Notes: generated by a model not told the origin, from the sequence alone. A stretch of 64,000 bases of DNA from CAWCKS01 sp963763485 (GCA_963763485.1 CAVXOW010000010.1:41585-105584), one strand, 5' to 3'; shown: positions 55,419-64,000, counted from the stretch's first letter. Numbers and translations: made by a program.

Positions 55419-55556
55419 CGGCCTGTTTCTCCCGCTAGTCGGCGTTGATCCGGGCTCGCGTTTCGCGACGTCATGACCGTTGCGTAGCTTACGGAAGTCT
55501 GTATCACCAATCACGTCCCCTCCCTCGATTTTGATCCTCAATCCGGAGCCTCGCAG

Positions 55557-56774
55557 TTGAGCGACGGCGATAAACATCACTCTGCCGGCTGGTACCTCTC
55601 GAGCGTCGCCACCTTCATGATTCCGGCCGGAATCCAGATGGTGCTGTTGCCGTATCTCCTGGCGATCGAGCTGCACCAGCCGGCCGCGCGCTACGGCGTG
55701 ACGCAAATGTTCGGCCAGCTGCCGATGCTGCTGTTGCTGTTGTTCGGCGGCTGGCTCGCCGACCGCATCGACCCCCGAAAGATCCTGATCAACCTGCACG
55801 CCGCGGCCATCGTGATGCCGCTCGTGCTCGCGCTGCTGTTGTGGCGCAACCAGCTCACCGAGACCTCGCTTTTGCTCTACGCCGTCGCCTGGGGCCTCGT
55901 CAGCGCCTTTGCGATGCCAGCCCGCGACGGCCTGTTGCGACGCGTGGCCGGCGGCAAGGTGCAACGCATGGTGACGCTCGCGATCGGCATGCAGTTCGGC
56001 ACGCAAATGCTCGGCCAGGGCCTCGGCGGCCGCGCTGCGCAGTTTGGCCCGATCAGCATTCTGGTGATCCAGTGCCTCGTGCTCGCCGCCGGCATTTTGG
56101 CCGCCGGCAGGCTGCCGGCTACTGTTGCGAAGCCGGCGGCCGACGCACCCGTTCGCGGCACGCCGCTCAAGGAATTCGGCGGTGGGCTGTCGCTGATCCT
56201 GTCCGACCCACCGATGCGCACGACCTTCCTGATGACGCTGGGGATGGGCGTGTTCTTCGGCGGCACCTTCGCCGTGGTGTTGCCGCTCGCGATCCGCGAC
56301 ATGTACGGCGGCGGCGCCCAGGATATCGCCACCGTGTTCATCGCCTTCGGCGTCGGCACTCTCGTCAGCATTACGGCGCTGACGCGCCTCGGCGGGCTGG
56401 CCCATCCCGGCCGCGGCATGGCGATCGCCATGCTGTTCGGCTGCGGCGTGCTCGGTCCGATCCTGCTCGACCCGCCACTTTGGGCGTTCTACCTCTGCAT
56501 CTTCTTCTGGGGCATCGGCGGCGGCGTCACCATGTCGATGTCGCGCACCATCCTGCAGGAGCACGCGCCACCGACGCATCAGTCACGGGTCATGGCCGTT
56601 CTGTCGCTCTCGACCGCCGGCGGCGGCCCGCTCGGCTCGCTGATCATGGGTTTTGCGATTAGCGCCGTCAGCGTGCGCTGGGCAATCCTGGTGCCGATCC
56701 TGGGCGTCGCCATCACGACGATCGGCGCCATGGCCTGGCATTCGATCTGGCGCCTGAGGTCCCATAGCCATTAG
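55557..56774 (+). CDS. major facilitator superfamily transporter, 405 aa
   Basis: About twelve hydrophobic segments are visible. The MFS loop between helices 2 and 3 is GGWLADRIDPRKILI, and a loop between the two halves is Pro/Ala-rich. The TTG start at 55557 is supported by GGAG eight bases upstream. The lipocalin-like gene is divergent, 138 bp away. The substrate is unknown; drug or metabolite efflux is the usual guess for this type. Confidence 0.88.
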   Translation: MSDGDKHHSAGWYLSSVATFMIPAGIQMVLLPYLLAIELHQPAARYGVTQMFGQLPMLLLLLFGGWLADRIDPRKILINLHAAAIVMPLVLALLLWRNQLTETSLLLYAVAWGLVSAFAMPARDGLLRRVAGGKVQRMVTLAIGMQFGTQMLGQGLGGRAAQFGPISILVIQCLVLAAGILAAGRLPATVAKPAADAPVRGTPLKEFGGGLSLILSDPPMRTTFLMTLGMGVFFGGTFAVVLPLAIRDMYGGGAQDIATVFIAFGVGTLVSITALTRLGGLAHPGRGMAIAMLFGCGVLGPILLDPPLWAFYLCIFFWGIGGGVTMSMSRTILQEHAPPTHQSRVMAVLSLSTAGGGPLGSLIMGFAISAVSVRWAILVPILGVAITTIGAMAWHSIWRLRSHSH

Positions 56775-56829
56775 CGCGGGACCGACCAGATGCTCCGTCA
56801 TTGCGAGCGCAGCACACCCCCACGAATTG

Positions 56830-57132
56830 TCACTGCTTCTCGAGCTTCGTGATCGCCTTGCTGCCGCCTGCGCCCGTTGCGGAATAAGTCACTTTGTCGC
56901 CGACATGGACGTTGTCCAGCGAGACATCAGACGGGACCTTCAACACGTCGGTCGTGCTGCCGCTGGTTCCGACCGTACCGTTTTGCGTCCGTTAAATCGC
57001 GACGTTGTGATCGACGCGGTCGATCATCGTGAGCAATCCCGTCAGGTTTTCCTGAGCCAGCTTTTCCTGCGCAAAGGCCGTGCTGGCGCTGAGGACGGTT
57101 GCGCCAATCAAAACGGATGTCGCGATTTTCAT
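56830..57132 (-). pseudogene. CusF-like small periplasmic protein gene with an in-frame stop codon
   Basis: ATG 57130-57132 opens MKIATSVLIGATVLSASTAF (signal peptide). The sequence continues TGLLTMIDRVDHNVAI, then has TAA at 56992-56994, and continues in the same frame as RTQNGTVG...VGDKVTYSATGAGGSKAITK to TGA 56830-56832. The whole span is 101 codons with no indel. The domain resembles CusF/YgiW-like OB-fold metal-binding proteins. The nonsense codon (one base from CAA or AAA) disrupts a strand of the fold, so the gene is inactive unless the base is a misread. Confidence 0.72.
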
Positions 57133-57240
57133 GGCAATCTCCCGACGTTGACCATCTGCGTTAAGCGGCGGGAGCCCGGTTGGTTCCGAGCAAGACGACC
57201 TGCGGTGGCAATTCGGCGGCAGAACGCGTCCTGCAAGCCA

Positions 57241-57573
57241 TCAATCGCCGGCCATGGCGAAACGTTCGATCTGGCGCAACTCCGGCGCACCGTCACCAAA
57301 CTCGCCATCGCGCAAGCCTTGCGTTGCGCCGCCAGCCGGCGTCACCTCAAGGCCATCGGCCGAATATTCGATGATCTTGTTGCGCAGCGTTCGGACCGAC
57401 AGCCCGAGCAGCCGCGCCGAGACGGTGCGGTTGCCGTCCGTGCTGGCGAGGGTTTCCAGCACGAGATCACGTTCGATATCTCTTAACGGGAGTCCGACCA
57501 GATGGCGCGCCAGCCGCCGTCGCGACGCGCTGGAAATCGAGACTTGAGCGTACTGACCCGTATACTGATTCAT
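57241..57573 (-). CDS. orphan Fis-type helix-turn-helix protein (FlbD/NtrC C-terminal-like), 110 aa
   Basis: The Fis-family HTH is LPLRDIERDLVLETLASTDG followed by NRTVSARLLGLSVRTLRNKI. This is the DNA-binding end of NtrC/FlbD-type sigma-54 activators, but neither an AAA+ domain nor a receiver is present. An Arg-rich segment (SASRRRLARHLVG) precedes it. It probably acts as a nucleoid-type or accessory DNA-binding regulator. It is divergent from the iron alcohol dehydrogenase gene, 130 bp apart. Confidence 0.82.
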   Translation of the reverse strand: MNQYTGQYAQVSISSASRRRLARHLVGLPLRDIERDLVLETLASTDGNRTVSARLLGLSVRTLRNKIIEYSADGLEVTPAGGATQGLRDGEFGDGAPELRQIERFAMAGD

Positions 57574-57703
57574 GGGCACTACTCCACGACGCAACAGTTG
57601 CCCTGCCCGGCGCCAATCGACGCAGAGTCTGGTTAATAAAGCCTTAACCGAACCGAAATGGGCGAATAGAGTGGTCGCATAACAAGCAAAACAGGAGGTC
57701 GTC

Positions 57704-58867
57704 GTGGTGCGCAGCGGAAAGGTCGTTTTCGGCGAGATGGACGAGGTGGTGTTCGGCGTGCCGGCGGCGCAAGCGATCCCGGCGCAGCTGGACCGGCTCG
57801 GCGCGAAGCGCGCCATCCTGATGGTGTCGGGCACGCTCAACCGCACCACCGATGAGATCGCCAAGATACGCGCTGCGCTCGGCGACCGCTGCGTCGCGGT
57901 GTTCGACGCGATGCCGGCGCACTCGCCACGCCAGGCCGTGGTCGACGCCGCGGAGATGGCGCGCGGCGCCAATGCCGACCTGATCGTCACGATCGGCGGC
58001 GGCTCGATCACCGATGGCGCGAAGTCCGTGCAGCTTTGCCTCGCCAACGACATCCGCACCGCCGATGACATGAAGAAAATTCGCATCACGCGCGGTGTCG
58101 CTCCACCGATGAACCCACCGACGGTGCGCCAGATCAGCGTGCCGACCACGGTCTCCGGCGGGGAGTTCTCCGACATTTCCGGGATCACGAATGAAAAGAG
58201 CAAGATCAAGGAGATGTTTCGGCATCCGCGGGTGATGCCGAGCGCTGTCATCCTTGATCCCGCGATCACCGTGCACACACCGGAATGGCTGTGGCTGTCG
58301 ACCGGCATCCGTGCAGTCGACCACTGTGTCGAGGGCTTTTGCTCCAAAGAGGCGCATCCGTACTCTGAAGCGCAGGCGCTGCGCGGATTGAGCCTGCTCG
58401 CTAGCGCACTGCCGCGGGTAAAAGCCAACCCGCGCGACATCGACGCGCGGCTCGATTGCCAGCTCGGCACTTGGCTCGCGATGGGGTCGCTGGTCGCGGG
58501 CGTCCCGATGGGCGCAAGTCACGGCATTGGCTACATCCTCGGCGGCGGCTTTGACGTGCCGCACGGCTACACCTCGTGCGTGATGCTGCCGGCGGTGATG
58601 CGCTGGAACAAGGCCGAGGCCGTCAATGCCGCGCGCCAGGCCGAGATCGCAGCCGCCATGGGCCAGCCCGGCAAGGACGCCGGCGACGCGCTGGATCAAT
58701 TGATCCGCGGACTCGGCATGCCGCGCAGTCTGCGCGACATCAAGATCGGCCGCGAGCATTTCGACCAGATCTCCGAACAGGCGATGCACACGCCATGGGT
58801 GCCGCGCAACCCGCGCAAGATCGACGGCCCCGCGCAGGTGCGGGAGATTCTCGAACTTGCGGCGTAG
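57704..58867 (+). CDS. iron-containing alcohol dehydrogenase / maleylacetate reductase family, 387 aa
   Basis: The GTG start (57704) follows an AGGAGGTCG-like ribosome site. The NAD(P) loop is IVTIGGGSITDGAKS (about residue 95). The metal ligands are spread as in the family: Asp/His in GIRAVDHCVEGF, His in GASHGIGY and His in PHGYTSC. The TTVSGGEFS region is typical of maleylacetate reductase-like members. It reduces or oxidises a small alcohol or ketoacid; the substrate is undefined. Confidence 0.9.
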   Translation: MVRSGKVVFGEMDEVVFGVPAAQAIPAQLDRLGAKRAILMVSGTLNRTTDEIAKIRAALGDRCVAVFDAMPAHSPRQAVVDAAEMARGANADLIVTIGGGSITDGAKSVQLCLANDIRTADDMKKIRITRGVAPPMNPPTVRQISVPTTVSGGEFSDISGITNEKSKIKEMFRHPRVMPSAVILDPAITVHTPEWLWLSTGIRAVDHCVEGFCSKEAHPYSEAQALRGLSLLASALPRVKANPRDIDARLDCQLGTWLAMGSLVAGVPMGASHGIGYILGGGFDVPHGYTSCVMLPAVMRWNKAEAVNAARQAEIAAAMGQPGKDAGDALDQLIRGLGMPRSLRDIKIGREHFDQISEQAMHTPWVPRNPRKIDGPAQVREILELAA

Positions 58868-58889
58868 CCTCAGGCGTTCCCGCCAACTC

Positions 58890-58965
58890 GGTCATGCCCG
58901 GCCTTGTGCCGGGCATCCACGTCTTGGCAACCGCACGTGGATGGCCGGGTCAAGCCCGGCCATGA
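58890..58965. repeat. intergenic palindromic repeat (ATGCCCGG family)
   Basis: GTCATGCCCGG at the left is mirrored by CCCGGCCATGAC at the right, and CACGT(GGAT) steps mirror each other in the centre; total about 76 bp. Both arms are themselves palindromic (GCCCGGCCTTGTGCCGGGC). I associate this class with Bradyrhizobium-type intergenic repeats. Confidence 0.75.
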
Positions 58966-58993
58966 CAACTCTGTGGGGTCATCGACAGCACGC

Positions 58994-59227
58994 TCACCAC
59001 AGTCCGTGCATTTCCTCGTTGCGGATCTCCCAATCCATATCGGGATCGTGCAGGCGTCCGTCGCTGCCGACGCGAGAGGCGGGCAAGCGATCAGCGATCG
59101 GTTTCGGCGCCGGGATCTGTGCGTGAGCATTCAAGGCGTTGCGCATGTGATGCTGCGGCTGCTTCGCACTCGCAGGCGGCACGAGGCCGGCGGCGAGCAG
59201 CGCCAGGGCGATCAGGGTGGTTTTCAT
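58994..59227 (-). CDS. small secreted protein of unknown function, 77 aa
   Basis: A signal peptide (TLIALALLAAGLVPPASA) precedes about 55 polar residues with a His pair (QPQHHMRN) and an acidic C-terminus (HDPDMDWEIRNEEMHG). No motif is recognised. It precedes accD on neither operon nor strand evidence alone; it is 109 bp from the accD stop, same strand. Confidence 0.7.
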   Translation of the reverse strand: MKTTLIALALLAAGLVPPASAKQPQHHMRNALNAHAQIPAPKPIADRLPASRVGSDGRLHDPDMDWEIRNEEMHGLW

Positions 59228-59335
59228 GGGACAGTTTCCTCATTTCACTGCAAGCTCGTCGGCTTGCGGTGAAATGACTGAGGCGCCTGAAGCGTTAGTC
59301 CGGACTGCACCAGGTTGTGATTGTGAAGTGAGCGC

Positions 59336-60202
59336 TCACGCCGCGAGCGGCGCAGCCTTCGTCAACAACCGGCACAGCCGCGCGATGGTCGCGCGCAAAT
59401 CATGCCGGTGCACGATCATATCGATCATGCCGTGCTCCTTTAGATACTCGGCGCGCTGTTGCCCGTCGGTTACCTTCTCACGGATGGTTTGCTCGATCAC
59501 CCGTGCGCCGGTGAAGCAGACCATCGCGCGCGGCTCGGCAATGTGAACATCGCCAAGCATGGCGTAGGATGCGGTGACGCCGCCGGTGGTCGGATTGGTC
59601 AGCACCACGATGTAGGGCTTGTTCGCCTCGCGCAGCATCTGCACCGCGATCGTGGTCCGCGGCATCTGCATCAACGACAGGATGCTCTCCTCCATTCGCG
59701 CGCCGCCCGAGGCGGCGAACATCACGAGCGGCGTCCCTTTCTTCACCGCGAGCTCGAACGCCGCGATGATCGCTTCGCCGGCGGCCATGCCGAGCGAGCC
59801 GCCCATGAAGTTGAAGTCCTGCACGCAGATCGCCATCGGCATGCCCTCGAGGCGGCCGTAGCCGATCTTGATCGCATCGTTGAGGCCGGTCTTCGCGGCG
59901 GCCTCCTTCAGCCGATCGGCATATCTGCGCTTACGATGGTCGCGGAAATTCAGGGGATCGATCACGGCGCCCGGCAGCGCGACGTCGAACCAGGTCTGGT
60001 TGTCGAACATCGATTTGAGCCGCGCCTCGGCGCCCATATGCATGTGATAGTTCGAGCCGGGAATGACGAACTGATTGGCCTCGACATCCCTGGCGAACAC
60101 CAGTTGTCCGGTCTCCGGGCATTTGATCCAGAGCTTGTCCGGGACCTCGCGGCGCAACAGACTCCGGATCTTCGGTCGGATGGTCTCTGATATCCAGTTC
60201 AT
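59336..60202 (-). CDS. accD: acetyl-CoA carboxylase carboxyltransferase beta subunit, zinc ribbon degenerate, 288 aa
   Basis: It is the carboxyltransferase half that forms malonyl-CoA for fatty acid synthesis. Conserved sites are FNFMGGSLGMAAGEA, FAASGGARMEES, and TTGGVTASYAMLGD (acyl-CoA/oxyanion region), ending VIEQTIREK. Where the E. coli protein has two CxxC pairs, this one has KCPETGQ and VIPGSNYH, so only one Cys remains and no zinc is expected. As I recall this loss is usual in rhizobial AccD. It is isolated from trp/folC genes, so it may be the main or a second copy. Confidence 0.92.
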   Translation of the reverse strand: MNWISETIRPKIRSLLRREVPDKLWIKCPETGQLVFARDVEANQFVIPGSNYHMHMGAEARLKSMFDNQTWFDVALPGAVIDPLNFRDHRKRRYADRLKEAAAKTGLNDAIKIGYGRLEGMPMAICVQDFNFMGGSLGMAAGEAIIAAFELAVKKGTPLVMFAASGGARMEESILSLMQMPRTTIAVQMLREANKPYIVVLTNPTTGGVTASYAMLGDVHIAEPRAMVCFTGARVIEQTIREKVTDGQQRAEYLKEHGMIDMIVHRHDLRATIARLCRLLTKAAPLAA

Positions 60203-60359
60203 GTGCGGCCCCCGCAGGTTGGCATTTCCTGCGCAACAATAGACCACTCCCCGCCGGGGACGCCATGGCGGGACATGGTCTCAGCGCCCGTTTCCACGTG
60301 TTGAGAACGGAATTTCGGGCTATGATCGCCCAACGCATGGCCGTGGGGGAGGATCGAAT

Positions 60360-60848
60360 ATGTTGCGCCGCCTGTTGGTCATTGTCGGGATGTTGCTGCT
60401 GTCGGTTTGCGCCACCTCAGCCCAGACGCCCTCGCCCGACGCCATGGCGGCGGCGCGCAGCCTCGTCACCACCATGAAGCAGGCCGACCAATATCGCGCG
60501 CTGCTCCCCGAGATCCTGCTGACGCTGAAGCCCGCGCTAACTCAGGACCGTCCGGAGATCGAGCGCGATTACGAGGCGATGACGCCTGTCATCGTCGATG
60601 CCTTCGCGCCCTATGTGCAGCAGATGGTCGACCAGCTCGCGACCGTCTACGCCACCAGTTTCACCGTCGACGAACTCAAGCAGATCGAGGCGTTCTACAA
60701 GCAGCCGGTCGGGCAAAAGCTGTTGTTGAAGGACGCCGCCCTCGAGCAGGCCGCCAGCCAGATTGGCCAGGACGGCGGCCGCAAGGCGTCCGACGATTTG
60801 CGCGCCAGGCTGACGCAGGCGCTACGCCAGAAGGGTCACAAGCTGTGA
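60360..60848 (+). CDS. DUF2059-type periplasmic protein, 162 aa
   Basis: A signal peptide (MLRRLLVIVGMLLLSVCATSAQ) is followed by an all-helical domain. The DUF2059 hallmark TVDELKQIEAFYKQPVGQKLL is at about residues 103-123, preceded by a long helix rich in Gln/Glu/Ala. It is 29 bp upstream of a small membrane protein and probably co-transcribed. Function unknown. Confidence 0.86.
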   Translation: MLRRLLVIVGMLLLSVCATSAQTPSPDAMAAARSLVTTMKQADQYRALLPEILLTLKPALTQDRPEIERDYEAMTPVIVDAFAPYVQQMVDQLATVYATSFTVDELKQIEAFYKQPVGQKLLLKDAALEQAASQIGQDGGRKASDDLRARLTQALRQKGHKL

Positions 60849-60877
60849 TCGTCCCGTCCCTATAGAAGGCGCATCCC

Positions 60878-61090
60878 ATGGACCGCGTCGCAAGGTTTTT
60901 CGGACAGCTCAAGGAGCATTCCAATTTCTCGGCGGCAGTAACGGTCATCGCCATGTTAATGGCCGGCGTGCTCGCCAAGCTCGACGACGCGCGCTGGGGC
61001 CTTTACGTGATCGTCGCGCTGTGCGTCGTTCACGTCGTGCTGGCGATCCGCCGCCTGACCCATCGTCCCACGCCGGAGCCGGGGCAGTGA
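60878..61090 (+). CDS. small two-segment membrane protein, 70 aa
   Basis: Two hydrophobic segments are visible: AVTVIAMLMAGVLAKL and WGLYVIVALCVVHVVLAI. Charged ends are FFGQLKEHSN and RRLTHRPTPEPG. It follows the DUF2059 gene at operon distance. Function unknown. Confidence 0.7.
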   Translation: MDRVARFFGQLKEHSNFSAAVTVIAMLMAGVLAKLDDARWGLYVIVALCVVHVVLAIRRLTHRPTPEPGQ

Positions 61091-61185
61091 TTTAAGGCTG
61101 GTGAGGCACTCGGCGTCACCCCACGGTCAGCATCTACCTCCCCTGTAAAACGGAGGAGCATAAGCTCAACAACAGGCGCTGTCCC

Positions 61186-62385
61186 TCACCCAACTACGAC
61201 GGGCTTGGCATCGGCCGGGGCGACAGCCGCTGACGGCACATCAACTTCCGGCACCTCGACGAACAGGTTCGGCACTCTCTTCGCCCGATCCAGCGCCCAG
61301 GCCGCCGCCGTCATGATCGCCATGCCGAGCACACTGACGAATAGCTGCTCGAACGCGCCCTTCGAGTACTGCGTGAGAATCCAGTGCGCAGAGAACGACA
61401 GGAACACGCCGAGGCAGAAGATCGGCAGCGAGTTCTGGCCGCACAGGATCAACGGCCGCACCCATTTGGTCCTTAAGACCGACCAAGTGCGCGGCACGAA
61501 GTAGGTGACGATCGTCGCCAGCGCCAGGAAGTGAGTATAGCGCAACATGTCGAGGTCGGTCTTGTCGATCGGATAGATCGCCTTGATCATCCATTTCGGA
61601 ATCAACGCTTCCAGCCACGCCGCGTGCCAGGTCATCACGATGATGAAGGCGAACAGGATCCACGCCGATGCGATCGCGAGCACGATCGGCATCCGCAGGA
61701 TCGACCTGATCTTGTCGATGCCGCCGACGCCGCACCACATCGCGGAGATGAACATGAGCTGCCAGCAGAACGGATTGAAATACCAGGTGGTGCCCGGCGG
61801 GTACGACGCCATGTTCCAGTCGAAGTAGCGCGCGAGAATGTAGAGGATCGCCGATCCGGCGAGCGTGATGTTGGGCCGTTTGACGAGGCACCACACCACC
61901 AGCGGCGAGATCGCCACCAGCGAAACGTACAGCGGCAGCACGTCGAGATTGACCGGCTTGTAGCGCAGCGTCAGCGCCTGGCCGATCAGGATGTCCGGAT
62001 GCTGCAGGAAGTTGAAAACGTTGAACTCGTTTTCATACATCGGATTGTCGAATTTGCGCGCGGTACGGGCGATCTGCGCGGTGAAGATCAGAAATAGCAT
62101 GATGTGAGCGATGTAGAGCTCGCCCGCCCGCGTCCACAGCCGCTTGGCCGCCGCCAGGAACAACCCGCCGCGCACGATCGGTCCGTAAATCCAGCCGACC
62201 AGGTAGCCCGAGATGAAGACGAAGAACTCGGCAGCGTCGCTGAAGCCATAGTTACGCAAGGTCAGCCAGGCGACAACGTCGTGGGGGATGTGATCGAGAA
62301 AGATCATCCACAGCCCGATGCCGCGGAAGAAATCGAGGCGCAGGTCGCGCTCGACTTTACGGAGAAGAGATAAATCCTGAGCCAT
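61186..62385 (-). CDS. opgC: OpgC-type membrane acyltransferase for osmoregulated periplasmic glucans, 399 aa
   Basis: This is an inner-membrane protein of about ten helices of the OpgC/acyltransferase-3 class. Landmarks are LRLDFFRGIGLWMIFLDHIP (the D-x-FRG motif with the conserved catalytic His in the following DHIP), AAEFFVFISGYLVG and a glycine-rich middle. OpgC adds succinyl groups to periplasmic beta-glucans in Bradyrhizobium-type bacteria. It stands alone. Confidence 0.9.
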   Translation of the reverse strand: MAQDLSLLRKVERDLRLDFFRGIGLWMIFLDHIPHDVVAWLTLRNYGFSDAAEFFVFISGYLVGWIYGPIVRGGLFLAAAKRLWTRAGELYIAHIMLFLIFTAQIARTARKFDNPMYENEFNVFNFLQHPDILIGQALTLRYKPVNLDVLPLYVSLVAISPLVVWCLVKRPNITLAGSAILYILARYFDWNMASYPPGTTWYFNPFCWQLMFISAMWCGVGGIDKIRSILRMPIVLAIASAWILFAFIIVMTWHAAWLEALIPKWMIKAIYPIDKTDLDMLRYTHFLALATIVTYFVPRTWSVLRTKWVRPLILCGQNSLPIFCLGVFLSFSAHWILTQYSKGAFEQLFVSVLGMAIMTAAAWALDRAKRVPNLFVEVPEVDVPSAAVAPADAKPVVVG

Positions 62386-62669
62386 CGTGTCCCCTGCCCT
62401 GCCCTATCGATCTGCTCTTGGTGCGGCGCGTTGTGATGCCTCGCCGCCGGCGTCGCAACAGGTACGTCGCGGTTGGCGCCGCGTTACAAATCGACCTGTC
62501 CCGAACCGGTCGTCTTCAATGTCCTATATTGCGCCCAAGACCTCGATTTGAACAGCCTTTCGGGGTTACCCCGGCGCGCGAAACCGGGTTTGTCCAGGTT
62601 CGTATCTTGCTGATTGGCCGATGGGTACGGACGCTGCGGGAACATCGAGCGCTACGGGGCCGGCATCAA

Positions 62670-63011
62670 TCAGTGCCGCACAAAATAGATCACGGACAGC
62701 TTTTCGCGCGTTGCCGCGGCCCTGGCGGCCGCGATCAGCGCTTCGGTGCGCGCCACTCCTTCGACCTTGCCGACATCCAGCGGCACCACCGCCGTCGTCC
62801 CTTTCCTGCGGTCGAACAGAAAGGCGCGTTCGCCGGCAAACAGCATGATCAGAAACCGCTCGTCACGCACGTCCTGCTGGCCGCCGATGTATCGGACTTC
62901 GACCGGGCCGATGGCCGGATCGGCGTCGAGAACTTCCTGGGCGAACTTCGCAGCTCGCTCCTCGGGACTGCTCGTGTCCATTTGTGAACAATCCACTTCC
63001 AGCACTTCCAT
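62670..63011 (-). CDS. small protein of unknown function, 113 aa
   Basis: The start is ATG 63009-63011 (MEVLEVDCSQMDTSSPEERA); an internal ATG 30 bp later is also possible. It is an alpha/beta soluble protein with strands such as VEVRYIGGQQDVRDERFLIM and YFVRH at the end. No family is recognised. It lies 93 bp downstream of the AAA ATPase on the same strand, so it may belong to the SOS-box-preceded transcript. Confidence 0.62.
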   Translation of the reverse strand: MEVLEVDCSQMDTSSPEERAAKFAQEVLDADPAIGPVEVRYIGGQQDVRDERFLIMLFAGERAFLFDRRKGTTAVVPLDVGKVEGVARTEALIAAARAAATREKLSVIYFVRH

Positions 63012-63104
63012 GAGAGCCGCGCTGCCGAACGCAGCCGCAAGCTGTCGGCGACTTGCTAGAGCGTCAGCGCCGTCAATTCAATGCACGGTATTCGCGAGAT
63101 CTGA

Positions 63105-63931
63105 CTACATTTCATCTTCGACTTCCGTTTGTTCCCGGTCCGCCTCCGCCAGCGCTTCTTTGACGAACCCGTCCGGATCAGCCCAGAATTCGCGCATCAA
63201 GCGGAAATGCTCGGTCTCCTCGACGCAGACTTCGCTTAACCCATCCTTCGAGAGACGGAGCAGCCGCGCCTCGGGATAGGCCATCAGCATCGGCGCGTGC
63301 GTAGCGATGATCACCTGGCCGAGCCGGGCGCGCTTGATCGCATGCAAGAGCTTGAGGAACTCGACCTGGCGCGACGGCGACAGCGCCAACTCCGGCTCAT
63401 CGAAAATGTAAAGGCCCTGGTTCCGGCAACGCTCGCTGAACAGGCGCATGAACCCCTCGCCATGCGAGTGCGAGAGAAAATCCGAAGGGGGCGGGCCAAA
63501 CGGATCGTCGCGCGCCGCCTTGTCGAGATAACGCGCCACCGTGAAAAAACTCTCGGCGCGGAAGAACCAGCCGCGGCCGACGATCTTCGGCAGCCAGCTT
63601 GCGCGCAGTGCCCGCGCAAGGTCGCCGCCCATCGCCTCGAGCGCGTCGGCTCGAGCGCGTCGGAATGATCGACCGGCCGATAACCCTTGCCGCCGCCCGC
63701 CCCATCGAAGCCGGCAAGTTCCGCAATACCCTCGAGCAGCGTAGATTTGCCCGAGCCGTTCTCGCCGATGATGATGGTAATCGCCTCCTCGAAATAAAGA
63801 TCGAGGCCATCGCGCAGGAACGGCAGGCAGAAGGGATAGGCCTCCGGCTTCTTGACTTGCTCGAGGTCGAGCCACACGCGCTTCAGGTAGGGCGGCGGCA
63901 GATTGATGGTGCGACGGTATTTTCGGGCCAT
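63105..63931 (-). CDS. AAA/ABC-type ATPase (SMC-like fold, AAA_21 class), frameshifted by a 14-bp tandem duplication
   Basis: MARKYRRTINLPPPYLKRVW opens the protein. Walker A is ITIIIGENGSGKSTLLEGIA (about residue 55), the signature-like SPSRQVEFL, and Walker B is YIFDEPELALSP (about residue 170). The D-loop His region is IATHAPMLMA. The frame is lost after HSDALE at 63636-63663, where CTCGAGCGCGTCGG is present twice in tandem; removing one copy restores a protein of about 270 aa. An SOS box lies 47 bp upstream. Such small ATPases often pair with nucleases or act in DNA repair; no partner is visible here. Confidence 0.85.
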
Positions 63932-63978
63932 TTTCGAACCATGGCTGACTAACTCTGCGGCTTGGCTCGGGAAGCAGC

Positions 63979-63993
63979 GTTCGCTTTATGTTC
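63979..63993. promoter_or_regulatory. alphaproteobacterial LexA (SOS) box before the AAA ATPase gene
   Basis: GTTCGCTTTATGTTC is identical to the box at 39790-39804. It sits 48 bp from the ATPase ATG, or could serve a divergent gene beyond the right edge. Confidence 0.72.
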
Positions 63994-64000
63994 TCACATC

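Overview
The window looks like chromosome of a Bradyrhizobium-type alphaproteobacterium (Nitrobacteraceae). Supporting signs are high GC, the order gyrA / coaD / two peptidyl-prolyl isomerases / queA / tgt, ssb near uvrA, Omp25/31-like beta-barrel porins, an OpgC glucan-modifying enzyme, alphaproteobacterial SOS boxes (GTTC-N7-GTTC), and small intergenic palindromes of a kind I associate with Bradyrhizobium. No rRNA, tRNA or CRISPR array was seen.

Layout. 1-4.9 kb (minus): a four-gene catabolic operon with an aldolase/dehydrogenase fusion, an MtnA-type isomerase, a hydroxyacid dehydrogenase and a GalB/PIG-L hydrolase. 5-10 kb: a PagL-like lipid A deacylase, a secreted S10 peptidase, a MurA paralogue with Asp at the fosfomycin-target position, and a 24-residue membrane peptide upstream of a membrane protein. 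10.0-13.9 kb (minus): an RND efflux pump and its adaptor, broken by dozens of indels and cut off at the adaptor 5' end. 14-17.3 kb: small secreted or acetyltransferase genes and an AlgE-like porin. 17.4-22.5 kb (minus): a periplasmic alcohol-oxidation operon (2Fe-2S subunit, Mo aldehyde oxidoreductase, PQQ/haem alcohol dehydrogenase, then the porin). 22.7-33 kb: cysK, tgt, asd, queA, an esterase, the PPIases and coaD. asd is inserted head-on between queA and tgt and has what reads as a complete Thr/Lys-codon transcription attenuator in front of it. 33-36.7 kb: gyrA. 37.2-39.1 kb: an IS110-family element next to a RAYT gene flanked by REP palindromes. 39.1-45.3 kb: ssb and uvrA, each with its own SOS box, separated by two porin genes. 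45.3-47.3 kb: an unknown gene split by an IS3-family element with a GGCC duplication; removing the element restores the frame. 47.3-62.4 kb: assorted oxidoreductases, hydrolases, a Baeyer-Villiger-type monooxygenase, MFS transporter, accD and opgC. 62.6-63.9 kb: a hypothetical gene and an AAA ATPase with an SOS box just upstream.

Data quality. Single-base frameshifts occur in genes that must work (ssb, uvrA) and in many accessory genes (RhaEW-type fusion, aldo/keto reductase, GST, monooxygenase, acetyltransferase). Where the frame can be repaired by eye, one extra base usually explains it. They are therefore most likely assembly errors, concentrated in the 10.4-13.9 kb block. The nonsense codon in the CusF-like gene and the 14-bp tandem duplication in the AAA ATPase are of a different kind and could be real mutations.
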